Positions 1 to 6,817 of a stretch of DNA of 64,000 bases are shown here, piece after piece. The stretch lies in NCBI RefSeq assembly GCF_000959445.1, contig NZ_CP009630.1, positions 930,001 to 994,000 of the forward strand, written 5' to 3'. The notes under the pieces are model-generated. The model saw only the letters and a list, made by a program, of their open reading frames with translations, searched no databases and was not told the origin of the DNA. A program made the position numbers and the translations under genes. Origin of the DNA: Burkholderia vietnamiensis LMG 10929. Lineage in GTDB: Bacteria; Pseudomonadota; Gammaproteobacteria; Burkholderiales; Burkholderiaceae. The stretch's first letter is position 1, and each line of letters starts with the position of its first letter.

Positions 1-513
1 GAGCCCGATCAGCTGCAGCAGATAGCCGCGCAGCAGCGTGGTCGACCCGAAGGTGCGGACCCGGTCGGCGTCGAGCATGCACAGCGCGAGGCGGCGTGCT
101 TCGTCGAACGCGTCGCCGGTCAGGATGAAGTCGAGATGCTCCTGGAAGCGAAACGGCGTCAGTTCGGGGACGCGGTGCGCGGGCACGTCCTCGAGATCGA
201 GCGGATCGACGTCGAGATCGGTGCGCAGGAACGCCTGGCTGAAGTTGATCACGATGAAGTGAGCGCCTTCCGGATGCGGAATCAGGTGTTCGCGATGCGG
301 CAGAACGAACGCGAGCGCGCCGCGCGGAAACGGCCGCGTGACGCCGCCGATCCGCTGCTCGGTGTCGCCGCCGAGATTGAACTGGATCTGGAAGTAGGTG
401 TGCCGGTGCGGTTCGGTGATCGCCTGGCGCGACGCCTGATCGCGGATGTAGAAATCGAGCCGGTCGCTGCGTTCGGGCATCCCGTACAGGCGCGGCGGGG
501 CGGAGGAGGGCAT
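1..513 (-). CDS. AraC-family regulator, N-terminal part (cut by window edge)
   Basis: The frame is open from an ATG at 513 to position 1, giving 171 residues and no stop. The visible part reads as a cupin-like effector domain of an AraC/XylS-type regulator: a PHRHTYFQIQFN segment, then GxxxPFPRGALAFVLPHR, then an all-helical linker. The DNA-binding helix-turn-helix pair that would clinch the family must lie beyond the left edge. An effector-responsive transcription activator is inferred from the fold only. Nothing in the window shows its target. Confidence 0.7.
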   Translation of the reverse strand, partial: MPSSAPPRLYGMPERSDRLDFYIRDQASRQAITEPHRHTYFQIQFNLGGDTEQRIGGVTRPFPRGALAFVLPHREHLIPHPEGAHFIVINFSQAFLRTDLDVDPLDLEDVPAHRVPELTPFRFQEHLDFILTGDAFDEARRLALCMLDADRVRTFGSTTLLRGYLLQLIGL

Positions 514-645
514 GAAGAATTCGGCTGGTCGAGACGCGGTTGAGCCGCGATGGTACAGCGAACCGGGCGCCGCCGGAATCGGCGGGCGCCGGGCGACGGC
601 TCCGCGGGGCGGCTCGACGCTTCGCGCCTCGCTGCACCGGATCGG

Positions 646-1434
646 CTATGCGTCCGGATGGAAGCCGAGATAGCGCACGCGCGGGCCGGCAAGCGCGGCG
701 GCGCTGCGGCTCGCCGCGCCCACCGCCGCGAGCGCGTCGATCGTGGCGGTGCGATTCGACGTCAGCGTCCACGCCGCCGCTTGCGCGTCGTCGGCGGCCG
801 GCGCAGCGCCCACGGCCGTCAGCGCGGCGAGCAGCGCATCCGCGGGCGGCGCATGAACCGCGAAGCCCTCGTTCGCGACGGCCGCCGTATCGATGGCGAG
901 CATCTCGCACAGCCGCGCCCGCAGCGGCGTCTCGATCTCGCTCGCCGTTCGCGAACGTGCGACGTGCTCGGCCGTCGCCGCGTCGACGAGCGTGCCGCCG
1001 CGGAGCAGCGGCGCCTGCTGCCATGCGTCCGACGGGCATTGCTTGCCGGGCGGCGCGAGCGGCACGAACGGGTTGACTTCGGCCGGGTAGATGCGGCATA
1101 CGAGCGGCCGATCGTCGTAGATCCCGCAGCGGAGGTCGTCGCGCAGGTTCGGGCACGGCCCGGCATGCGATGCGACGAGCACGGCCGTCACGCGCAGCGG
1201 CAGCGCACCGCTCGAGGCGGGCGTCGAGCGCGCCCGCTTGTACGCGGCGAACGCGTTGCCGGCCTCGGGCTCCTCGAGCCACGGCATCGCGTCGCACAGC
1301 AGTTCGACGTGGCCGCCGCGGCGCAGCCACGCGATCGCTTCGTCGATCGTCAACGGAATGCGCAGGTCGCGGCAGCAGCCGCCGCAGCCGGTGCACGCGA
1401 AATCGAGGTCGGCTGGCGTGTCGTTCATGCGCAT
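646..1434 (-). CDS. YkgJ-type cysteine-cluster protein
   Basis: This is a 262-residue protein of the YkgJ family (zinc/iron-chelating cluster proteins). Near the N-terminus is the cluster CxxCGGCC (Cys14, 17, 20, 21), followed later by GPCPNL, RCGIYDDRPLVCRIYP, the second half of the family signature. Family members are cytoplasmic, and a metal-binding role is inferred from the cysteines; no reaction is established. The start is either ATG 1434 or ATG 1428; neither has a clear Shine-Dalgarno. The open frame extends further upstream, but that part is Arg/Cys-rich and unlike the family. The C-terminal 100 residues are Ala-rich and less conserved. Confidence 0.8.
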   Translation of the reverse strand: MRMNDTPADLDFACTGCGGCCRDLRIPLTIDEAIAWLRRGGHVELLCDAMPWLEEPEAGNAFAAYKRARSTPASSGALPLRVTAVLVASHAGPCPNLRDDLRCGIYDDRPLVCRIYPAEVNPFVPLAPPGKQCPSDAWQQAPLLRGGTLVDAATAEHVARSRTASEIETPLRARLCEMLAIDTAAVANEGFAVHAPPADALLAALTAVGAAPAADDAQAAAWTLTSNRTATIDALAAVGAASRSAAALAGPRVRYLGFHPDA

Positions 1435-1489
1435 GTGTCGGGTGCCGCGTTCAAGCGGGAAAGGATGGCGCCGCAGCCGGCGGCCCGGT

Positions 1490-2095
1490 TCATGCGTCGC
1501 GCGCCAGCAGCGGCGCAACGCGCCGGCGCAGCTCGGGCACGACCTCGGCGTCGAACCACGGATGATGCTTGAACCACCCCTGGTTGCGCGGCGACGGATG
1601 CGGCAGCGGCAGCACACCGGGCCCGTAGTCGCGCCACGCTTGCACGGTGTCGGTCAGCGTCGCCTTGCGCGCGTCGCGCAGAAAATGCCGCTGCGCATAC
1701 TGGCCGATCAGCAGCGTCAGCCGGATCGACGGCAATTCGGCCAGCAGCCGGTCGAGCCACAGCGCCGCGCATTCCGGCCGCGGCGGGTTGTCGCCGCTCG
1801 CGCCGCGGCCGGGATAGCAGAAGCCCATCGGCACGATCGCGAAGCGCGTCGCGTCGTAGAACGTGTCGGCATCGACGCCGAGCCAGTCGCGCAGCCGCTT
1901 GCCGCTCGCATCGTCCCACGGGATGCCGCTCGCATGGACGCGCGCGCCGGGAGCCTGGCCGACGATCAGCACGCGCGCGTCGCGATGGGCGCGCAGCACC
2001 GGGCGCGGCCCGAGCGGCAGCTCGGCTTCGCATGCGCGGCACGCGCGGATTTCGGTGAGCAGCACGTCGAGCGACGTGCGCGTTCGTTTCGGCAT
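1490..2095 (-). CDS. uracil-DNA glycosylase family protein
   Basis: About 201 residues from ATG 2095. The fold motifs of the uracil-DNA glycosylase superfamily are visible: GQAPG at 46-50 followed by a GIPWDDASG loop, and HPSPRN near 166-171, which corresponds to the family HPSP/HPS catalytic loop. A pair of cysteines near the start (RACRACE) resembles the family-4 iron-sulfur ligands, but the other ligands are not obvious, so cluster binding is uncertain. The expected role is excision of uracil or related damage in the cytoplasm. An in-frame ATG at 2146 is an alternative start; starting further upstream would overlap nasS. Confidence 0.75.
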   Translation of the reverse strand: MPKRTRTSLDVLLTEIRACRACEAELPLGPRPVLRAHRDARVLIVGQAPGARVHASGIPWDDASGKRLRDWLGVDADTFYDATRFAIVPMGFCYPGRGASGDNPPRPECAALWLDRLLAELPSIRLTLLIGQYAQRHFLRDARKATLTDTVQAWRDYGPGVLPLPHPSPRNQGWFKHHPWFDAEVVPELRRRVAPLLARDA

Positions 2096-2207
2096 CGATT
2101 CGGGAACGGGGACGGAGTGGCGATACGGGTACAGCGGTACGGGCATTGGGCGCCCGCGCATCGCGCTGGGCGGCGGGCCGGCCGCCGCCGCATCTCCGCG
2201 GAGGGAG

Positions 2208-3260
2208 TCAGCGGCCGGCCGTACCGTCTTCGGCGACGGCAGCATCATACAACGCCGTCTGCGCGATCGCCGCGGCGATCTGCGCGTCGTCCTGCGTGCC
2301 CTCGAGCATGCCCCAGCGCCGGTATTGCGACAGGAACCACCGCGCCTCCTGCGGATCCGGCCGGTTCACGCCGCCGCCATCGTGGAAGCGGATCGGCAGC
2401 GGCGGCTGCGCGAACGGGCCGGCGCCGTAGTCGCCGAGCAGGCGCGGCGCGATCAGGCGGGCCGGCACGCCGAGCGCGTCGGGCGATGCGAGCCAGTCGG
2501 CGGCGTCGCGGCGGTGCGCCGGGTCGTCGAGCCACGCGCACGCATCGACGACGGTGCGGATCAGCGCGCGCGCGGTCGCCGGATACAGCGCGCCGAAATC
2601 GCGCCGCGTCGCCAGCACCTTCTCCGGATGATCGGGCCAGATCTCGCTGGTGACGGCGACGGTGCGGCCCGCGCCGCAGGCCTCGGCCACCGCGTGCCAC
2701 GGCTCGCCGGCGCAGAAGCCGTCGAGTTCGCCGCCCGCGAGCGCGGCGACCATCTCGGGCGGCGGGATCACGACGCTGCGCACGTCGCGCAGCGGATCGA
2801 CGCCGTGCGACGCGAGCCAGTGGTTCAGCCACATCGCGTGCGTGCCGGTCGGGAAGGTCTGCGCGAGCAGCGGCTTGCGGCCGAGCGTCGCGAACGCGGC
2901 GCGGACGTCGCCGCTGGCGCGGTAGGCGTCGGCGAGGCCGCGCGCGAACGTGATCGCCTGGCCGTTGCGGTTCAGCACCATCAGCGCGGCCATGTCGGCC
3001 TGCGGGCCGCCGATGCCGAGCTGCAGCCCGCAGACGAGCCCGTACAGCGCGTGCGCGGCGTCGAGTTCGCCGCTCAGCAGCTTGTCGCGCACGGCGGCCC
3101 ACGACGGCTGGCGGTGCAGCTCGAGCGTCAGCCCGTGGCGCGCGCCGAGATTCAGGCGCTGCGCGACGATCAGCGGGGCCGCATCGCTCAACGCGACGAA
3201 ACCGAGACGAAGATGCGCGCGTTCGGGCGCGGCGGGAATCGGAGGGTTCATGGTGGTCAT
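2208..3260 (-). CDS. nasS: NasS, cytoplasmic nitrate/nitrite sensor (NrtA/CmpA-like)
   Basis: 350 residues of the NrtA/CmpA nitrate-binding family but without a signal peptide or lipobox, as expected of the cytosolic sensor NasS rather than a transporter-bound receptor. Family features include LRLGFVALSDAAPLIVAQ at the start, LDAAHAL near 65, QTFPTGTHAMWLNHWL near 135, and FCAGEPWHAVA. The start overlaps the end of nasT (ATGA at 3257-3260), so the two are translationally coupled. In known NasST systems NasS holds NasT when nitrate is absent and releases it when nitrate or nitrite binds. The likely target is the leader ahead of narK in this window. Confidence 0.9.
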   Translation of the reverse strand: MTTMNPPIPAAPERAHLRLGFVALSDAAPLIVAQRLNLGARHGLTLELHRQPSWAAVRDKLLSGELDAAHALYGLVCGLQLGIGGPQADMAALMVLNRNGQAITFARGLADAYRASGDVRAAFATLGRKPLLAQTFPTGTHAMWLNHWLASHGVDPLRDVRSVVIPPPEMVAALAGGELDGFCAGEPWHAVAEACGAGRTVAVTSEIWPDHPEKVLATRRDFGALYPATARALIRTVVDACAWLDDPAHRRDAADWLASPDALGVPARLIAPRLLGDYGAGPFAQPPLPIRFHDGGGVNRPDPQEARWFLSQYRRWGMLEGTQDDAQIAAAIAQTALYDAAVAEDGTAGR

Positions 3261-3850
3261 TGTGAAGGCGCGTCGAGCAGTTGCCGCGCGACGTCGACGA
3301 TGCGCAGCCCCTGATCCATCGCGCGCTTGCGCAGCTGCGCGTAAGCATCGTGTTCGGACAGGCTGCGCCTGTCCATCAGCAGGCGTTTCGCGCGATCGAT
3401 CAGCTTGCGTTCGGCCAGCTCGCGCTCGACGTCGGCGAGCCGGCGACGCAGCGCATCGTCGTGGGAGAAGCGCGCGAGCGCGACTTCGAGAATCGGCGCG
3501 AGGCGCTCGGCCGACAGCCCTTCGACCAGATAGGCGCTGACGCCGGCGCCGACGGCCGCATGAATCAGCGCCTGGTCGGCGTCGTGGCTGAACATCAGCA
3601 CGGGGCGCGGCGCGGTCGCATGCATCACGGCCAGTTGCTCGAGCGTGTCGCGCGACGGCGAATCGGTATCGATGATCACGACGTCGGGGCGCTGCTCTTC
3701 GACGGCGGCAGGCAGGCGCGCCGGCGTCGCGACGTCGTTGAGCATCTCGTAGCCGAGGCGTGCGAGCGCGTCGCCGAGCTCGCCGATCGGCTTGTCGGTA
3801 TCGGTGACGAGCAGCACGCGCAGGCGGGCGGGCGGAACGGACGAACTCAT
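3257..3850 (-). CDS. nasT: NasT, ANTAR-domain antiterminator
   Basis: 197 residues: an N-terminal receiver-like domain (RVLLVTDTDKP, VVIIDTDSP), a coiled segment, and a C-terminal ANTAR RNA-binding domain (ERKLIDRAKRLLMDRRSLSEHDAY). This is the NasT/AmiR architecture. NasT binds paired hexaloop hairpins in nascent RNA and prevents a leader terminator from forming. Start ATG 3850 is chosen because the frame upstream (MHRSPSVPVRV) is unlike the family. nasS follows with a 4-nt overlap. A matching RNA target lies at 5333-5455, upstream of the divergent nitrate operon. Confidence 0.92.
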   Translation of the reverse strand: MSSSVPPARLRVLLVTDTDKPIGELGDALARLGYEMLNDVATPARLPAAVEEQRPDVVIIDTDSPSRDTLEQLAVMHATAPRPVLMFSHDADQALIHAAVGAGVSAYLVEGLSAERLAPILEVALARFSHDDALRRRLADVERELAERKLIDRAKRLLMDRRSLSEHDAYAQLRKRAMDQGLRIVDVARQLLDAPSQ

Positions 3851-4028
3851 GACGCGAACGGGGACGGACGGGCTTCGGTGCAACGGTTGAATGGATCAGC
3901 CGACGTGCGCGCGGAACTCGCCGCAGCGGACGCGTCGAGCGCGTCGGGCAAGCCGCACCGGCAGCCGGCGCGAGCGCGCCTGCCGTGAGCGCAATGGTGA
4001 TGCGGACGATGCCGCGCGGCGCAGCCCA

Positions 4029-4799
4029 TCACGCGGCCCACGACATCGGTGCGGCTGCGGTGTCGGGATCGGTGTCGGTGCGCTGCGCGCACGCTGCACC
4101 GATCGCGCCGCCCACGAGGATCACGGCCGGGCTGCCGAGCCGCGCGTCGTCGATGCCGCGCGCGAGGCCGCCGAGCGTGCCGGTCCAGCGGCGTTCGTGC
4201 GGCGTGCCGGCCCATTGCACGGCGGCGGCCGGCGTCGCGGCGGGCAGCGCGGCGAGCAGGCCCGTCGCGATGCTGTCGACGCGGCTCATGCCCATATAGA
4301 TCGCGAGCGTGGTGCCGGTGGCCGCCAGCGCGGCCCAGTCGGGCTCGCCGTGATCCTGGCGGTGCGCGGTGACGAACGTGACGCCCTGGCAATGTTCGCG
4401 GTGCGTGAGCGAGATGCCGAGGCTCGCGGCGGCCGCGAACCCCGACGAGATGCCGTTGACGATCTCGACCGGGATCGCGGCGGCGCGCAGCGTCGCGAGC
4501 TCCTCGCCGGCGCGGCCGAACAGCAGTGCGTCGCCGCCTTTCACGCGCACGACGTGCGCGCCGCGCAGCGCGTAGCGACGCATCAGTTTCTCGATGAACG
4601 CCTGCGGCGTGGAGCGGCAGCCGCCGCGCTTGCCGACGCGGATCACGCGCGCCTGCGGCGCAAGCTCGACGATGCCCGGCGCGACGAGATCGTCGAGCAG
4701 CAGCACGTCGGCGGCGGCCAGCGCCTTCGCGGCCTTCAGGGTGAGCAGATCGGGGTCGCCGGGCCCGGCGCCCAGCAGCGTGACTTTTCCAGTCGTCAT
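4029..4799 (-). CDS. cobA: uroporphyrinogen-III C-methyltransferase (SUMT)
   Basis: 256 residues, the usual size of a stand-alone SUMT. The SAM-dependent tetrapyrrole methylase motifs are clear: LLGAGPGDPDLLTLKA at the start, VVRVKGGDALLFGRAGEE near 90, and GISSGFAAAASLGISLTHR, with TLAIYMGM. The enzyme methylates uroporphyrinogen III at C2 and C7 to precorrin-2, the route to siroheme. Siroheme is the cofactor of NirB encoded on the other strand, so the gene fits a nitrate-assimilation role as well as general siroheme or B12 supply. It is transcribed away from narK, and nasT begins 178 nt downstream. Confidence 0.92.
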   Translation of the reverse strand: MTTGKVTLLGAGPGDPDLLTLKAAKALAAADVLLLDDLVAPGIVELAPQARVIRVGKRGGCRSTPQAFIEKLMRRYALRGAHVVRVKGGDALLFGRAGEELATLRAAAIPVEIVNGISSGFAAAASLGISLTHREHCQGVTFVTAHRQDHGEPDWAALAATGTTLAIYMGMSRVDSIATGLLAALPAATPAAAVQWAGTPHERRWTGTLGGLARGIDDARLGSPAVILVGGAIGAACAQRTDTDPDTAAAPMSWAA

Positions 4800-5168
4800 G
4801 TCGTGTTCCTGTGCCGCATGCGGCGGCGATAACGCGTTGTTGCTCGCGGCGGCGGGCGGTCGAGGCGACCACGGCGTCCCGCCGTGCCGAGCACGGGCTG
4901 GACGCCGTTGTCCACGTCGGTTCTGCCGGCCCCGCCTGGATCGGCCGGGACGGCATGGGGGAAAGACCGCCCACCGGCGCCGTTGCCGGTGTCGATAACG
5001 GATTCAGCAATAAACGGGCCAAGCGTCGCGTCGCGGCCCGCGCCCGCGGCGACGTGCGGCGCACGACGCCAGCGTGGCACGCGAACGCATGCACTCGCAT
5101 GCGGCGGCGCCCCGCATGCGATGCCCGCACCACGTGCATCGCGACGCACCGGCACGCACCGTGACGTC
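4800..5168. other. intergenic region between cobA and the narK control region
   Basis: No convincing gene. Short open frames exist on both strands but have Arg/Ala-rich composition and no ribosome binding site. It presumably holds the cobA promoter, which was not identified. Confidence 0.5.
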
Positions 5169-5204
5169 GCACGGCGATAGTGCTGCAGCGCACCACATCT
5201 GTGC
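5169..5204 (+). promoter_or_regulatory. two tandem NtrC-type binding sites
   Basis: Two inverted repeats of the form GCAC-N7-GTGC lie at 5169-5183 (GCACGGCGATAGTGC) and 5190-5204 (GCACCACATCTGTGC). Their centres are 21 bp apart, two helical turns, which is how enhancer-bound NtrC dimers are typically arranged. They lie about 130-160 bp upstream of the inferred start of the sigma-54 promoter at 5306-5320. The half-site spacing equals that of the enterobacterial NtrC consensus. Binding itself is inferred. Confidence 0.65.
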
Positions 5205-5305
5205 CGCGATGCCTCCCGACATATCGCGGCCGATTCCGCGCAAGACGGCCGACGGCGCCCGGCGAGCCTTGTACGACAGGGCGCTCGCGGAGATTTCGGG
5301 TGGCA

Positions 5306-5320
5306 TGGCACGCCGCTTGC
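5306..5320 (+). promoter_or_regulatory. sigma-54 promoter of the narK-nirBD-nasA operon
   Basis: TGGCACGCCGCTTGC matches the -24/-12 consensus (TGGCAC-N5-TTGC) at every conserved position, with GG and GC separated by exactly 10 nt. The predicted start is near 5332, which places the whole antiterminator leader at the 5' end of the transcript. The NtrC-type sites upstream fit nitrogen control through RpoN. Confidence 0.85.
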
Positions 5321-5332
5321 GTTAGCTGGCTC

Positions 5333-5409
5333 GGGCGAATCAACGGCGATTCGTCCGCAGTACCGAATACTGACGCGCCCGGCAACGGGCTTCATGGGCA
5401 ACGGCGTCC
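5333..5409 (+). promoter_or_regulatory. NasT (ANTAR) RNA target: paired AACGGC hexaloop hairpins
   Basis: Hairpin P1 at 5333-5356 has a 9-bp stem, GGGCGAATC with GATTCGTCC (one G-U), around loop AACGGC. Hairpin P2 at 5396-5409 pairs GGGC with GTCC (one G-U) around an identical loop AACGGC. Both loops have A at position 1 and G at position 4, the ANTAR recognition signature. P2 uses bases 5401-5409, which also form the 5' arm of the terminator at 5401-5455, so the two folds exclude each other. The linker between P1 and P2 can form small hairpins (CAGTA/TACTG at 5358-5372, GCCC/GGGC at 5377-5390). Confidence 0.85.
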
Positions 5410-5455
5410 TACACATCGGGTCTCGACGAGATCGGATGTGCAGGACGCCGTTTTT
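5401..5455 (+). terminator. leader terminator upstream of narK
   Basis: The 17-nt arms at 5401-5417 (ACGGCGTCCTACACATC) and 5435-5451 pair at 16 of 17 positions and are followed by TTTTT at 5451-5455. It sits after the sigma-54 start and 16 nt before the narK start codon, so it is an attenuator of the operon rather than an end-of-gene terminator. Confidence 0.9.
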
Positions 5456-5470
5456 CGTTTGGCGGATGAC

Positions 5471-6796
5471 ATGACCGACAAAGCTACCCGTATCGATCTC
5501 TTCAGCTTCCGCAGCGCGCCGATGCGTGCGTTCCACATGACGTGGATGGCGTTTTTCGTGTGCTTCTTCGCGTGGTTCGCGTGTGCGCCGTTGATGCCGC
5601 TGATCTCGCGCGAATTCCATCTCACCGCGGCGCAGGTCGCGAACATCAACATCGCCGCGGTGGCCGCGACCATCGCGGTGCGGCTGCTGGTCGGCCCGCT
5701 GTGCGACCGCTTCGGCCCGCGCCGCGTGTACGTCGGCCTGCTGCTGCTCGGCGCGATCCCCGTGTTCGCGGTGTCGTTCGTGCACGACTACCTGTCGTTC
5801 CTGATCTGCCGGCTCGGCATCGGCGCGATCGGCGCCGGCTTCGTGATCACGCAGTACCACACGTCGGTGATGTTCGCGTCGAACGTGGTCGGCACCGCGA
5901 ACGCGACGACGGCCGGCTGGGGCAACGCGGGCGCAGGCGCGACGCAGGCGATGATGCCGCTGCTCGTCGCGGCCGGCCTGCTGCTCGGCTTCGGCGACGA
6001 CGCGTCGTGGCGCATCGCGCTCGTCGTGCCGGGCATCGCGATGCTCGCGATGGCGTGGGCGTACTGGCGCTTCACGCAGGACTGCCCGCAAGGCGACTTC
6101 GTCGCGCTGCGCAAGCAGGGCGTGACGGTCGACAGCGGCAAGAAGGGCGGCTGGGCGAGCTTCTTCGCCGCGTGCGGCAACTATCGCGTGTGGATGCTGT
6201 TCGTCACCTACGGCGCGTGTTTCGGCGTCGAGGTGTTCATCCACAACATCGCCGCGCTGTACTACGTCGACCACTTCAAGCTGTCGCTGAAGGACGCCGG
6301 CTTCGCGGTCGGCCTGTTCGGGCTGCTCGCGCTGTTCGCCCGCGCGCTCGGCGGCTGGCTGTCGGACCGGATCGCCGCGCGGCGCAGCCTCGACGTGCGC
6401 GCGACGCTGCTGTGCGCGCTGATCATCGGCGAAGGGCTCGGGCTCTTGTGGTTCTCGCATGCGCAAGGCATCGGCATGGCGCTCGTCGCGATGCTGACGT
6501 TCGGCCTCTTCACGCACATGGCATGCGGCGCGACCTATGCGCTCGTGCCGTTCATCGACCGCCGCGCGCTCGGCGGCGTCGCGGGGATCGTCGGCGCGGG
6601 CGGCAACGTCGGCGCGGTGGCCGCGGCGTTCCTGCTGAAGGGCGTCGGCGACGTGCAGCACGCGCTGAGCCTGCTCGGGCTCGTCGTCACCGCGACGGCG
6701 CTGTGCGCGATGGCCGTGCGCTTCAGCGCAGAACACAAGGCACGCGAGGCCGAGCTGCGCGACCGCGCGCTGGCCACCGCGAATGCCGCGAACTGA
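5471..6796 (+). CDS. narK: nitrate/nitrite transporter, NarK/NasA-type MFS
   Basis: 441 residues with about 12 hydrophobic segments. The NNP-family signatures include FFAWFACAPLMPLI in helix 1, LVGPLCDRFGPRRVY in the first cytoplasmic loop, and the glycine-rich nitrate signature GWGNAGAGATQAMMPLLV near 140-160; a second (GGVAGIVGAGGNVGAVAAA) lies near 380. It moves nitrate (and probably exports nitrite) across the inner membrane. The start ATG 5471 lies just after the leader terminator, and nirB follows after 21 nt. Expression is expected to depend on RpoN/NtrC and NasT antitermination. Confidence 0.92.
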   Translation: MTDKATRIDLFSFRSAPMRAFHMTWMAFFVCFFAWFACAPLMPLISREFHLTAAQVANINIAAVAATIAVRLLVGPLCDRFGPRRVYVGLLLLGAIPVFAVSFVHDYLSFLICRLGIGAIGAGFVITQYHTSVMFASNVVGTANATTAGWGNAGAGATQAMMPLLVAAGLLLGFGDDASWRIALVVPGIAMLAMAWAYWRFTQDCPQGDFVALRKQGVTVDSGKKGGWASFFAACGNYRVWMLFVTYGACFGVEVFIHNIAALYYVDHFKLSLKDAGFAVGLFGLLALFARALGGWLSDRIAARRSLDVRATLLCALIIGEGLGLLWFSHAQGIGMALVAMLTFGLFTHMACGATYALVPFIDRRALGGVAGIVGAGGNVGAVAAAFLLKGVGDVQHALSLLGLVVTATALCAMAVRFSAEHKAREAELRDRALATANAAN

Positions 6797-6817
6797 TCGA
6801 CCGAGGGAAACGTCATC

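Noticed and set aside
5060..5090. second sigma-54-like TGGCACG near 5075
   Set aside because: The GG to GC distance is 9 nt rather than 10, so it does not fit the -24/-12 spacing.
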